Assembly: GCF_009765865.1 (NCBI RefSeq)
Contig: NZ_LMUQ01000037.1
Span: 74,723 to 138,722, forward strand
Direction: 5' to 3'
DNA length: 64,000 bases
Source: Acidisoma sp. L85
GTDB taxonomy: Bacteria; Pseudomonadota; Alphaproteobacteria; Acetobacterales; Acetobacteraceae
The notes beneath the pieces were generated by a model. The model did no database searches, was not told the origin of the DNA, and was given only the letters and a program-made list of their open reading frames with translations. Of the stretch, positions 18,437 through 27,983 are shown one piece after another. The first letter of the stretch is position 1. Each line of letters opens with the position of its first letter. The translations under genes were made by a program, and so were the position numbers.

Positions 18437-21400
18437 ATGGGCAAAAGGTCGCGCACCGCCTGCCTCGCCGCGCTTTCGGCCTTCGCGCCGGGCGCGGCCA
18501 TCGCGCAGCAGCAACCCCAGCCGGCCGCGACCACCGCGCCACCAACCACGGCGCCCGCGACGGCGCCCGGCAATACGGCGCTGAGCATACTGCTGCGTCA
18601 GGCCTCGTATTGGCGCGACCAGAACAATCCGCCGCGGGCCGAGGAAGCGGCACGGCGCGCGCTGCTGCTGTCACCGAACAATGTTCAAGCGCTGGGCATT
18701 CTCGTGCAGGTGCAGGCCAATGCGGGCGACGAGGCCGCCGCGCAGCAGACCTTGAACACGCTGCGACAAGCTCACCCGAACGATCCCTCGATCTATGCCG
18801 CCGAACAGGCGGTGAAGGTCGGCGCCATCAATCCGCAAGCCCTGGCCGCCGCGCGAAGCCTGGCGAAAGAGGGCCAGACCAGCCAGGCGGTCAGCGCCTA
18901 TCATCAGATCTTCAATGGCGCGTCACCGCCGGACTCGCTGTCGGTCGAATATTACCAGACCCTCGCGGGCGCGCAGAACGGCTACAACCCAGCGCTCTCG
19001 GGCCTCGCCGCCGCCGCGACGCGCGATCCGAACAACCTGCGCGCCCAGCTCGCCTATGCGCAGACGCTGACCTACCGGGAGGATACCCGCATGCAGGGCA
19101 TCTCCCGCCTGTCGATCCTCGCGCGCGATCCGCAGATTGGCGTGCAGGCGCAGACGAGCTGGCGGCAGGCGGTGGCCTGGCTGCCGGCGGATAAAAACTC
19201 CATTCCGGCGATCCAAGCCTATCAGACGCGCTATCCCAATGACCCCGGCATCGCCACCTTGCTCGCCGCCGCCGAGGCACCGCCGAAGCTGACGCCGGGC
19301 GCCCAGGCTGAGGCGGATGGCTTCACCGCGCTGCGTGCAAATCAGCTCGATGACGCCGAGCAGTATTTCCAGAAGGCGCTGGCCGCCAATCCGCAGGATG
19401 CCTCTGCCACCGGCGGCATCGGTCTCGTCATGCTGCGGCGCGGGCGCTCGGCGGAGGCGGCGACGCTGTTCAACCGAGCGATTGCCATGGACCCCGCCCA
19501 GGCGCCGCAGTGGCAACAGGCGCTGGAGGGTGCCAAACAGGCCCAAGCCGGTGCCGCGCTGGGCGGCCAATACGCCGCCGCAGCCAATGCCAATGCGCGC
19601 GGCGATCTGCCGGCGGCGGAACGCGCCTATCGCGCGCTCCTCGCCCGCCAGCCCGGCAATTCCGGGATCAAGATGGCGCTCGCCGGCGTCCTGGCGCGAG
19701 AAGGCAACCAGTCCGAGGCCCAGCAACTGCTGACCGAGGTCGAGCAGTCGGGCAATGGGCGGCTCTCGGACCAGGCGCGCGCCCAGCTCCTCAGCCAGCA
19801 GGCCGCGACGATGACCGATACCGCTGGCCAGATCGCGCTCTACCGTTCGGCCGTCGCCTCCGACCCGTCGAGCCCCTGGCTGCGGCTCGACCTCGCGCGG
19901 GCTCTGGTCAAGAACGGCCAGCCCACCGAGGCGCAACAGACGATGGCGACGGTGACGGACGTGCCGCGTCCGGGCAACGAGGCGTTGCAGGCGGGCATCA
20001 TCTTCGCGAGCGAGACAAACAACAGCGCCGAGGCCACGTCGCTCATCAGCCAGTTGCCGGTCCGGCGGCGGACGCCGCAGATGCAGGCGATAGTTGCCCA
20101 GGCGCAGGTGCAGGGACAGATCGCGACAGCGCTTTCCATCGCCTCGACCGATCCAGGCGCCGCGCGGCAGCAGCTCTTCTCCCTTGCCGCCCAGCGCGAC
20201 CCGACAGGCGGCCGGGGCCTCGCGGTGGCGCAGGCTTTCATCAAACTGTCCGATCCCGCCGATGCGCGGGCCGCCATTCAGACAGCGGCGGCTGCCAATC
20301 CGACGGCATCGAACGAGGCGCGGCTGTCCTGGGCGCAGGGCCTGCTCGCCGCGGGGGATACGGCTGGCGCGAGCCTCATGGTGTCGCCGTTGCAAACGGC
20401 TTCGCTCACACCGCAGCAAAGCGAAAGCCTGACAGGCTTGCAGCGCGGCATCGCGATCCGCAGCTCGGACGCGCTCAACAATGCCGGCCGCACCGCCGAC
20501 GCCTACGACCAGCTTTCCCCCGCGCTGATGAACAGCCCCGACGACCCGGCGCTGAACGCGGCACTGGCGCGGCTGTATCAGACCTCCGACGATCCCAAGA
20601 AGGCGCTGGCGATCAACGAGCAGATCCTGGCACGCGATCCGACCAATGTCGATGCGCGGCGCGGCGCGGTCGCCGCCGCGATCCAGGCGCAGGACTATGT
20701 CCGCGCCTCTCGCCTGGTCGAGGACAGCATTACCGCCTCGCCCAATGATCCGCAGAACTGGATCCTGGCGGCCGATATCGCCCAGGCGCGCGGGCTCAAC
20801 CAGGATGCGCTGCACGACCTTCGGCAGGCACGGGCATTGCGGCAGCAGCAGCTTGGCTTCAGCCAGAGCGCGATGGCGTCACCCTTCCTCGTCGCATCGA
20901 ACGGCCCGGTTTCGGCGCCGCTCGGCGCGGTCTCCAACAACCCGTTTCGCAATTCCCCGGATAGCGGCTCGATCGGCGGCGGCGGTGGCAATATGCTTTC
21001 GGGCACCGGACTGGTGTCCAGCGGCACGACGACAAGTTTCGCGACCGCGGCGCCGAGTTCCACCGACCCGATGCTCGCCAGCATCGACACCCGCATCACC
21101 GCGATCAAGATGGATGTCGCGCCGCAGATCGCCGCCTCGCCGGAATATCAGCAGCGCTCGGGCAGTGAGGGTCTCGATCAGTTGGAGACCTTCTCGGTGC
21201 CGCTGGAGGCGAGCTTCTCACCTGGCGGCGTCGGGCGGCTCACGCTGACCGCGACGCCGACCTATCTGAGCGCCGGCTCGGTCGGCACCAATCTGGCGGC
21301 AAGCCAGCAATTCGGCAGCTCAGTGCTCGGCGGTCCCGCACCGGGAACACAGACGGCGACGGGCGTCGGCTTCGGCGTGGCCTATAAGGCCGACTGGCTG

Positions 21401-22201
21401 GCGGCCGATGTCGGCACCACGCCGCTTGGTTTTCGGGTGACAAACGTGATCGGCGGCATCGAGGTGGCGCCGCAGCTTTCGAGCCAGGTCATCCTGCGCC
21501 TGACCGCCGAACGGCGCGCGGTAACGGACAGCCTGCTCTCCTACGGCGGCACCGAGGACCCGGGGACCGGCGATACCTGGGGCGGCGTGACCCGCACGCG
21601 GGTTCACGGCCAGCTCGAATTTAACCCTGGCGTTGCGAATTTCTATGCCGGCGGCGGTTACAACTGGCTGAACGGCGACAATGTGCTGAGCAATACTGAG
21701 ACCGAACTCGGCGCTGGCGGCAGCTACCCAGTCTACAAGGTTCCGGGGGATGAGGTACGCGTTGGCCTCAACCTGGTCTATTTCGGATACCAGAAGAATC
21801 AGGACCACTTCACGCTCGGCTATGGCGGCTATTTCAGCCCGCAGACCTATGTCGCCGCCCTCATCCCGGTGACCTGGACGGCGACGCGCGGCAATCTCGA
21901 CTATTCGCTCGGCGGTTCGGTCGGCGTGCAGAACTTCAACGCCGATGCCGAGAATGTCTTTCCGAACAATCCGAATCTGCAGTCTCAGGTCGTGACCCTC
22001 GCCGCCTCGAATCCGGATATTCAGAGCGTCTATCCGAGCCAGAGCAAATCGGGGGTGATCGGCGGCCTCAACGGTACTTTCGAGTATCATTTGTCGCCGG
22101 AACTGGTGGTGGGTGGCACTGCCGGCTACCAGAAATCCGCCGATTGGAACGAGACGACGGCGCTGGGTTTCGCACGTTACACCTTCGCATCGGCGGATTG
22201 A
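18437..22201 (+). CDS. bcsC: Cellulose export protein with TPR repeats and outer-membrane barrel
   Basis: 1254 residues. A signal peptide (MGKRSRTACLAALSAF..AIA) leads into a long series of TPR-like helical repeats through the periplasm (about residues 40-810; for example NNVQALGILVQVQANAGDEA and PQDASATGGIGLVMLRRGRS), then a low-complexity linker and the C-terminal BCSC_C beta-barrel (about 890-1254, VAPQIAASPEYQQRSGSEG onward) that forms the outer-membrane pore for the glucan. GGGGA lies nine bases before the ATG. It follows bcsAB directly and is followed by bcsD. Confidence 0.96.
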   Translation: MGKRSRTACLAALSAFAPGAAIAQQQPQPAATTAPPTTAPATAPGNTALSILLRQASYWRDQNNPPRAEEAARRALLLSPNNVQALGILVQVQANAGDEAAAQQTLNTLRQAHPNDPSIYAAEQAVKVGAINPQALAAARSLAKEGQTSQAVSAYHQIFNGASPPDSLSVEYYQTLAGAQNGYNPALSGLAAAATRDPNNLRAQLAYAQTLTYREDTRMQGISRLSILARDPQIGVQAQTSWRQAVAWLPADKNSIPAIQAYQTRYPNDPGIATLLAAAEAPPKLTPGAQAEADGFTALRANQLDDAEQYFQKALAANPQDASATGGIGLVMLRRGRSAEAATLFNRAIAMDPAQAPQWQQALEGAKQAQAGAALGGQYAAAANANARGDLPAAERAYRALLARQPGNSGIKMALAGVLAREGNQSEAQQLLTEVEQSGNGRLSDQARAQLLSQQAATMTDTAGQIALYRSAVASDPSSPWLRLDLARALVKNGQPTEAQQTMATVTDVPRPGNEALQAGIIFASETNNSAEATSLISQLPVRRRTPQMQAIVAQAQVQGQIATALSIASTDPGAARQQLFSLAAQRDPTGGRGLAVAQAFIKLSDPADARAAIQTAAAANPTASNEARLSWAQGLLAAGDTAGASLMVSPLQTASLTPQQSESLTGLQRGIAIRSSDALNNAGRTADAYDQLSPALMNSPDDPALNAALARLYQTSDDPKKALAINEQILARDPTNVDARRGAVAAAIQAQDYVRASRLVEDSITASPNDPQNWILAADIAQARGLNQDALHDLRQARALRQQQLGFSQSAMASPFLVASNGPVSAPLGAVSNNPFRNSPDSGSIGGGGGNMLSGTGLVSSGTTTSFATAAPSSTDPMLASIDTRITAIKMDVAPQIAASPEYQQRSGSEGLDQLETFSVPLEASFSPGGVGRLTLTATPTYLSAGSVGTNLAASQQFGSSVLGGPAPGTQTATGVGFGVAYKADWLAADVGTTPLGFRVTNVIGGIEVAPQLSSQVILRLTAERRAVTDSLLSYGGTEDPGTGDTWGGVTRTRVHGQLEFNPGVANFYAGGGYNWLNGDNVLSNTETELGAGGSYPVYKVPGDEVRVGLNLVYFGYQKNQDHFTLGYGGYFSPQTYVAALIPVTWTATRGNLDYSLGGSVGVQNFNADAENVFPNNPNLQSQVVTLAASNPDIQSVYPSQSKSGVIGGLNGTFEYHLSPELVVGGTAGYQKSADWNETTALGFARYTFASAD

Positions 22202-22216
22202 GATGGAGTCTTCGCG

Positions 22217-22651
22217 ATGAGTGTCGGGTTGCGGGATTGGCGGCCATTCCTCCGCGCCCTGGCGGAGGAGATCGACGCCGTCGCGGGCCCCACCGGCCGC
22301 GACGCGCTTCTGCGCCGTACGGGTCTGCGGATGGCGGCGCTGTGTCCGCTACCCGCAAGCACCTCCACCGAGGCGCTGGCGATCGAGATGAACGAGGTGC
22401 TGACCGGCGCGGGCTGGGGCAGCGTCGCGATCGAGTTTTCCGAGGCGGAGCGCTGTCTCTACCTCACCCATCGCGGGATGCCCCGCATTGGCGGCGGTGG
22501 GACACCGCCGGGCACCTGGCTCGGCAGTGTGCTGGAGGGACTGTACGAGGGCTGGCTCGGTCAGCAGCCGGGCGCCGACACAACACTCAACACGCAGCGG
22601 GCGAGTTCCGATTCGAAGGAGACGGTGGTGTTGCGGTACGGGCGGAGCTGA
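22217..22651 (+). CDS. bcsD: Cellulose synthase subunit D
   Basis: 144 residues, last gene of the operon. BcsD octamers form part of the cytoplasmic belt with BcsH and raise cellulose crystallinity in acetic acid bacteria. It matches the family in length and in WRPFLRALAEEID, LRRTGLRMA, MNEVLTGAGWG and LTHRGMPRIG. The C-terminus ends ETVVLRYGRS. ATG 22217 follows GGAG. No bglX-like gene follows; a 12-bp hairpin element and the convergent accA come next. Confidence 0.93.
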   Translation: MSVGLRDWRPFLRALAEEIDAVAGPTGRDALLRRTGLRMAALCPLPASTSTEALAIEMNEVLTGAGWGSVAIEFSEAERCLYLTHRGMPRIGGGGTPPGTWLGSVLEGLYEGWLGQQPGADTTLNTQRASSDSKETVVLRYGRS

Positions 22652-22692
22652 GGCGGGGCTCGCCTAGCAGATGAGGTCAAGGCCCGTTCCCT

Positions 22693-22722
22693 CGTCATGG
22701 CATGCCTTCGCATGCCATGACG
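22693..22722. repeat. Perfect 12-bp palindromic hairpin (REP-like)
   Basis: CGTCATGGCATG, a 6-base CCTTCG loop, then CATGCCATGACG. It lies between convergent bcsD and accA. The CGTCATG end is shared with the palindromic elements at 30327 and 61942. It may serve as a bidirectional terminator although no T tract follows. Confidence 0.6.
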
Positions 22723-22777
22723 GATGATACCTACGATGCCGTGGCAATTGCCCGTCATGCGAATGGTGACGCCTCAC

Positions 22778-23734
22778 CTAACCGACGACGTCTCGCCCCA
22801 TCGCCAGGAACTTCTCCCGCCGCCGCGCACGCAGCGTCGCCGGGTCGAGTTCGAGGAGCGGACGCAGCGCCTGCTCGATGGCAACACCAACACTCGCGAT
22901 CATCGTCTCAGGCGCGCGATGCGCGCCGCCCAGCGGCTCCGGAATAACCGCGTCCACCAGATCGAAGCGGCGCAGGTCATCGGCGGTGAGGCGCAGCGCC
23001 TCGGCGGCCAAAGGCGCGGAGGCGGCGTCGCGCCATAGGATCGAAGCGCAGCCCTCCGGCGAGATCACCGAATAGATCGCGTGGTCCAGCATCAGCACCC
23101 GGTCGGCGCTGGCCAGCGCGATGGCGCCGCCCGAGCCGCCCTCGCCGATCACCGTCGCGACGAAGGGCACCGGCGCATCGAGCCCGGCTTCGATTGCGCG
23201 GGCGATGGCCTCGGCCTGGCCGCGCGCCTCGGCATCGATGCCCGGATAGGCGCCGGAAGTATCGACAAAGCTCAGAATGGGCAGGCGAAAACGGCCGGCC
23301 AGTTCGATGAGGCGGCGGACCTTGCGGTAGCCCTCGGGCCGCGCGCTGCCGAAATTGTGCTTGATGCGGCTCTCGGTATCCGTGCCCTTTTCGGTCCCGA
23401 GCACCATCACCGGGATCTCGCCGAAACGCCCCAGCCCGCCGACGATCGCGGCATCCTCGGCGAAGGCGCGGTCGCCGCCGAGCGGCGTGTAGTCGGTGAT
23501 CAGAGTACGGATATAGGCGAGCGCGCGCGGCCGGTCGGGATGGCGGGCGACCTGCGTCTTCTGCCATGGCGTGAGCTTGGCATAGAGCGTGCGGAGCTGG
23601 CGGTCCGCTTTCTCGGAAAGACGGCCGACTTCATCGGCGATGCTGAGACCCTCGGGCCCGGGCAGACGCCGCAGCTCCTCGATCTTTTCCTCTAGCTCCG
23701 CGAGGGGCTTCTCGAAATCTAGGAAGTGACGCAT
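22778..23734 (-). CDS. accA: Acetyl-CoA carboxylase carboxyltransferase subunit alpha
   Basis: Makes malonyl-CoA with AccD for fatty-acid synthesis. 318 residues, standard length. The N-terminus [21 protein letters not shown], the region [41 protein letters not shown] and [14 protein letters not shown] (oxyanion-hole glycines) are diagnostic, as is [16 protein letters not shown]. Monocistronic by appearance: convergent with bcsD and separated from the ABC exporter by about 40 bp. Confidence 0.97.
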   Translation of the reverse strand: MRHFLDFEKPLAELEEKIEELRRLPGPEGLSIADEVGRLSEKADRQLRTLYAKLTPWQKTQVARHPDRPRALAYIRTLITDYTPLGGDRAFAEDAAIVGGLGRFGEIPVMVLGTEKGTDTESRIKHNFGSARPEGYRKVRRLIELAGRFRLPILSFVDTSGAYPGIDAEARGQAEAIARAIEAGLDAPVPFVATVIGEGGSGGAIALASADRVLMLDHAIYSVISPEGCASILWRDAASAPLAAEALRLTADDLRRFDLVDAVIPEPLGGAHRAPETMIASVGVAIEQALRPLLELDPATLRARRREKFLAMGRDVVG

Positions 23735-23784
23735 GCGCTGGTGCTTAACTTAAAACGTCACAGGGGCAAATGCCGGCTGACGGG

Positions 23785-24576
23785 TCAGCTGAGGGCCGTC
23801 TCGGGAAAGAGCGCGGGCACTCCCTCACCGATCCCGGAGAAGGCGTCCATCACCTGGTCGACCGGACCGTCTGCCTTCACACGGCCATCCTCTAGCCAGA
23901 TCACGCGGGAACACCAGGAGCGCACGACGTCGTTGAGATGGGTCGACAGCACAAGAATGTCGGCGCCCCGCACCATGCTTTCCAGCCGCTCGCGCGCCTT
24001 GTTGCGGAACGAGGCGTCACCCGCCAGGAACCATTCATCCATCAGCAGCACCTGTGGGCGAATCGCGGTCGCCATTGCAAAGGCCAGGCGCACGATCATG
24101 CCGGAGCTGTAAATGCGGACCGGAAGATCGAAGAAATCGCCGAGTTCGGCGAAGACCCGCACGTCTTCCGCGAGTGCCTCGATGCCCGGCCCGTTCATGC
24201 GATGATAGCGGCCGCGCAGCGTGACATTTTCGCGGCCGGTGAGCTCCATGTTCATCCCCTGATTGGGGTCGAGCAGGGCGTTCAGCGTGCCTTCGATTCG
24301 CACCCTGCCCGCGACAGGCTCGTAGACGCCGGCAAGCGCGCGCAGAAGGGTCGTCTTGCCCGCGCCGTTATGGCCGACCAGGCCAAGCCGTTCCCCGGCG
24401 CCGAGGGTGAAGGTGACGTTGCGCAGCGCCTCCACCACCAGCCGGTGCTGGCTGTTCTCCTGCAGCCGGCGGAGGCCCTTGGCGCGTGCCAGCATCGTGC
24501 GCTTCAGGCTGCGCGACTGCCCATGATAGAGCGGAAACTGGATGCTGAGATCCTGGACTTCGATGCGGGCGGCCAT
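23785..24576 (-). CDS. Polysaccharide ABC exporter ATPase, KpsT type
   Basis: 263 residues. Walker A GHNGAGKTTLL, Walker B VLLMDEW, a signature YSSGMIVRLAFA and H-loop STHLNDV. The sequence IQFPLYHGQSRSLK and the signature variant SSGM are typical of the KpsT/Wzt/TagH subfamily that pairs with KpsM-like permeases to export capsule, O-antigen or teichoic-acid-type glycans. It lacks the C-terminal glycan-binding domain of long Wzt proteins. ATG 24576 (MAARIEVQDLS) starts 5 bp after the permease stop. The cargo is unknown; no glycosyltransferases are adjacent. Confidence 0.9.
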   Translation of the reverse strand: MAARIEVQDLSIQFPLYHGQSRSLKRTMLARAKGLRRLQENSQHRLVVEALRNVTFTLGAGERLGLVGHNGAGKTTLLRALAGVYEPVAGRVRIEGTLNALLDPNQGMNMELTGRENVTLRGRYHRMNGPGIEALAEDVRVFAELGDFFDLPVRIYSSGMIVRLAFAMATAIRPQVLLMDEWFLAGDASFRNKARERLESMVRGADILVLSTHLNDVVRSWCSRVIWLEDGRVKADGPVDQVMDAFSGIGEGVPALFPETALS

Positions 24577-24581
24577 ACCGG

Positions 24582-25457
24582 TCAGATCCAGAAGGCGATG
24601 CGGTGTCGCACGCGCAGGAAGGTCAGCCAGGCGAAAATACAAAGCACCGCGGAGAAGCCGAGCGCGCTGATATAGGCGTGCATGGTCGGGATCTGACCCA
24701 GCAGCGGGCCACGGACGATCTGCAGGATCGTATAGAACGGGTCATAGACCAGGAAGCTCTGGTGGCCGTGAAGGAAGTCAGGCTTCCACATCACGGCGCT
24801 GACATAGAAGGCGATCTGCATGACGCTGCCGACGATCGGCGGAATATCGCGGAACCGCGCGCAGAGGGCACCGAACAGTAGGCTCGCCGCCGCGCCGTCG
24901 ACCAACCACAGCAGGAAGGCCGGGATCGCCGCGAGGGCATTCAGATTGACTGGCACCTGGAAGGCTACAAAGACCACCACGATGACGATGACGTTGTGGC
25001 CGAGGATGAGGACGTTCCGCGCGACGATCTGGCCGATATAGAGCGAGAAGGGAATCCGCATCGAGCGGATCATGTTCTCGGCCTGGGTGAAGGAGGTGCA
25101 GGCATCGCTCACCATGGCGGCGATGAAGCTCCACAACACCAGGGACAGCGCGAGAAAGGGCAGATAGTCGCGGATCGTCGTGTGGAACAGCACCGCATAG
25201 AGAAAGCCGAGGGCCGCGACCATGACCGCCGTCGAAAGGGTCAGCCAGAGCGGGCCGAGGACCGAGCCGCGATAGCGCAGCCGGATATCGAGCCAGCTCA
25301 GCGTTAGCGCCAGCCGCCATAGGGAAAGGCCGCGCGCGATATCGCTGATCGCCATGCGGTTGCGGGCGACGAAGCCGAGGCCGTGCCGAAGGTCTATCGT
25401 GAAGCCGCGCTCGGCCTCCGGCAGGGGTGCCGCCTGTGGATCAGAGATCACGTTCAT
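24582..25457 (-). CDS. Polysaccharide ABC exporter permease, KpsM/Wzm type
   Basis: 291 residues from ATG 25457 (MNVISDPQ); a longer frame upstream shows no family similarity. Six hydrophobic segments; the ABC-2 signature around LSWLDIRLRYRGSVLGPLWLTLS (an amphipathic start then helix 1), QAENMIRSMRIPFSLYI and RDIPPIVGSVMQIAFYVSAVMW are characteristic. Forms the membrane channel for the ATPase encoded next. A possible substrate is an undecaprenyl- or lipid-linked glycan; no biosynthetic genes are visible in the window. Confidence 0.9.
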   Translation of the reverse strand: MNVISDPQAAPLPEAERGFTIDLRHGLGFVARNRMAISDIARGLSLWRLALTLSWLDIRLRYRGSVLGPLWLTLSTAVMVAALGFLYAVLFHTTIRDYLPFLALSLVLWSFIAAMVSDACTSFTQAENMIRSMRIPFSLYIGQIVARNVLILGHNVIVIVVVFVAFQVPVNLNALAAIPAFLLWLVDGAAASLLFGALCARFRDIPPIVGSVMQIAFYVSAVMWKPDFLHGHQSFLVYDPFYTILQIVRGPLLGQIPTMHAYISALGFSAVLCIFAWLTFLRVRHRIAFWI

Positions 25458-25541
25458 GGGCGGCTGCCGATAGCGTATCCACCGAGGCGCCGCAATATAG
25501 ATGGGCAACGCGGCAGGTCACCCCTACGGCCGAGCCGCTCT

Positions 25542-25955
25542 TTAAGAGCCGGCCGATGCGCCAGCGGGAGCGAGGCGAACCGGGCGGCCGGGCAGGATCA
25601 CGACTCGCTCGCCGAGCCGCAGCCCCTCGGAACTGCGCTGGACCACGGAGATGGTCCGTCCATCCTCGGTAGTAACAATACATTCGATGCGGCGATTGGC
25701 GCCCGGATCGACGCCGCCGAGCAGAGCATTGCCGATCACGCCGAGAATGTCCTTGTCAGGATTGCCTGTCTTGGCGTCGATGACCCGAATCGCCTTGATC
25801 GTGCCATAGGTAACCGCGGAAGTGGGCGCCACTGTCCGTGGCGTGGCTGCCGGGCCGGAAGCAACGGTGCAGCCGGCCAGCATTAACGATGCCGCAAGCA
25901 TTCTCAGGCAATGTCGAGGCTGACGGTCACGGCGATTACAACCGATTGTGATCAT
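25542..25955 (-). CDS. Outer-membrane lipoprotein, SlyB/PcpSlp-like
   Basis: 137 residues from ATG 25955, with AAGGA-type spacing upstream; a longer start at 26039 is possible but would place a long polar stretch before the signal. Signal peptide with lipobox LMLAGC. The mature part contains ILGVIGNALLGGVDPGANRR, a short glycine-zipper-like stretch, flanked by strands (TYGTIKAIRVIDAKTGN and RRIECIVTTEDGRTISVVQ), as in the 17-kDa/SlyB outer-membrane lipoproteins. A role in envelope integrity is inferred from family only. Confidence 0.72.
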   Translation of the reverse strand: MITIGCNRRDRQPRHCLRMLAASLMLAGCTVASGPAATPRTVAPTSAVTYGTIKAIRVIDAKTGNPDKDILGVIGNALLGGVDPGANRRIECIVTTEDGRTISVVQRSSEGLRLGERVVILPGRPVRLAPAGASAGS

Positions 25956-26176
25956 CGCCCAAATCCTTCCGCAGCCTCCTCTGCTTAGCGTGATTTCTGG
26001 ACAAAACCTATCCGCAACGACAGATTTCGGTTTGTTCATGTTGCACAGAACTTCGGGTTCCTCTAGGACTTAGCTCGCTTTCCTCAGAGGAAGGCGTCAG
26101 AACGACCCCGGAGCGGCGACGTCTGTCGTCGTGACTCACCGGCCTATTCGGCCGCGCCACGACGGAGGCAGTATCG

Positions 26177-27880
26177 ATGCCGCAGCCCGCTCAAGCAGAG
26201 TTGACTCTCGCTCAGGTTGCAGAACCTGGCCGCAAGGCTCGCGCGGTGCGTCATCTGCCTCGGTTCGCGGGGCTCGCTCTCCTTGGGCTTCTCGCTGCTT
26301 GCGCCAGCCATAATCCGCGCCTCTCGGCGACCCAGCAAGCCGCCCAATATAAGTACAATGCTAGCGGTGATTACGCGCCGCCCGGCCCGGCTTCGGATCC
26401 CTGGGGTCCCTATATCAACGAAGCGGCACAGCGCTTCGACGTGCCGCCAAGCTGGATCCGCAACGTGATGCACACGGAGTCCGGCGGACATCTGTACGTC
26501 AACGGGCAACTTGTTACCTCAGGCGTCGGCGCGATGGGCCTGATGCAGGTGATGCCGGAGACCTACCAGGAGCTTTCGGCCCAGTACAACCTCGGCGACG
26601 ATCCCTATGCGCCGCATGACAACATCATGGCGGGCACGGCCTATCTCCGCGAGATGTACGACCTGTTCGGGTCACCCGGCTTCCTCGCGGCCTATAATGC
26701 CGGACCGCAACGGCTGAACCAATATCTCACCGACGGACGCCCGCTACCGGCGGAGACCACGCATTACGTCGCGATGATCGCGCCTTATATCCATGGCGAC
26801 ATGCCGTCTGGCCACTCACCGGCCGACCGCTTCGCGATGAACAGCATGAACGCGCCGAGCGGCCGCGCCTACAATGCCGGTGGCTATGCGCCGCCGAGCC
26901 TCGCGAATACCGGCGGCGGCGCGGTCTCCGGCAATATGATGGCGATGAACCAGGCGCCTCCGCCGCCAGTAGCCAGCGTCGTCACGGAAACCAGCGCGGA
27001 TGATCTTAACCAGCAGCAGGTCGCCAAGCATGGCGCGGCCCTGGTCGCCGCAGGCGGCGGAGCAGTGCCGGCTGACCTCATGGTCGCGATGAACGATCCC
27101 CGTCCGTCGGCGGCCCAGGTCGCCCAACAGGAAATCGCCGCGGATAACGACGGAGCCACAGCCCCCGGAGACGACCAGGCTGCGGTGGTCGAACAGGCCC
27201 CGCTCCAGACGCCGGCTACCCGCGTCGTGCCGATGCCCGAGGTGGTGCAGCCGCGTGTCGCTCAGGCGCCGATGCGGATGGCCGTCAACCTGCCGCCGCC
27301 TGCCGCGGCACCCGTCTATATCGCGGCGCCAAGCTATCGCCCGGCTGTCGTCCAGCCGCAGGTCGCGGCCTATCAGGCGCCGCCACCCGTTCGCCTGCCA
27401 CCTCCGCCCGCACCGGCGCCGGTGCGGGCGGTACAACTCGCGGCCTATACGCCGCCGCTGCGCCGGACCGTGCCGAACCGCGTGGTTGGGTCGCGCGGCG
27501 AGCATAATCTGGCGATGGAAATGAATGAACCGGCCGCTGTGCCGACCCATCGCACCAGCGGCTTTCGCCTGATCTCCCCGGCGATGGCCGACACCATGCC
27601 GATGTCTTCGAGCAGCCATGGCGGCGGCTGGGCGATCCAGGTTGGCGCCTACCGCACCGCCGGCGACGCCCGTGAGGCCGTCGGCACCGCCCGCCAGCAC
27701 AGCCGTTACCAGCTCGCCTCCGCCAGCAGCGTCGTCATGCCGGTGCATGTCTCGCAGAAAACACTTTTCCGGGCGCGGCTCAGCGGCCTATCGCAAAGCG
27801 CGGCCGTAAATGCCTGCAGCACGCTCAGCCATGGGCGCACTCCCTGCATGGTGCTGTCTCCGGATGCTCAAAATGATTGA
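26177..27880 (+). CDS. Lytic transglycosylase lipoprotein with SLT and SPOR domains
   Basis: 567 residues. A signal peptide with lipobox LLAAC near residue 46, then an SLT domain (~75-210): catalytic Glu in VMHTESGGHLY, GAMGLMQVMPETYQ and AAYNAGPQR. A long Pro/Ala-rich linker follows (~215-470), and a C-terminal SPOR domain (GGWAIQVGAYRTAGDAREA to the end) that binds denuded glycan at division sites. It cleaves peptidoglycan glycan strands, probably anchored in the outer membrane. Fusion of SLT with SPOR is known in Rhodospirillales. Monocistronic. Confidence 0.93.
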   Translation: MPQPAQAELTLAQVAEPGRKARAVRHLPRFAGLALLGLLAACASHNPRLSATQQAAQYKYNASGDYAPPGPASDPWGPYINEAAQRFDVPPSWIRNVMHTESGGHLYVNGQLVTSGVGAMGLMQVMPETYQELSAQYNLGDDPYAPHDNIMAGTAYLREMYDLFGSPGFLAAYNAGPQRLNQYLTDGRPLPAETTHYVAMIAPYIHGDMPSGHSPADRFAMNSMNAPSGRAYNAGGYAPPSLANTGGGAVSGNMMAMNQAPPPPVASVVTETSADDLNQQQVAKHGAALVAAGGGAVPADLMVAMNDPRPSAAQVAQQEIAADNDGATAPGDDQAAVVEQAPLQTPATRVVPMPEVVQPRVAQAPMRMAVNLPPPAAAPVYIAAPSYRPAVVQPQVAAYQAPPPVRLPPPPAPAPVRAVQLAAYTPPLRRTVPNRVVGSRGEHNLAMEMNEPAAVPTHRTSGFRLISPAMADTMPMSSSSHGGGWAIQVGAYRTAGDAREAVGTARQHSRYQLASASSVVMPVHVSQKTLFRARLSGLSQSAAVNACSTLSHGRTPCMVLSPDAQND

Positions 27881-27983
27881 TCGCGGGTCCCGACCGAACG
27901 AATGATTGGGTAACCGACGACTGCCGGCAGCCGAGATCGCCTCGGCCATGACCTGCCCGCGACCTTGAAGGAGGTTCGGCCTA

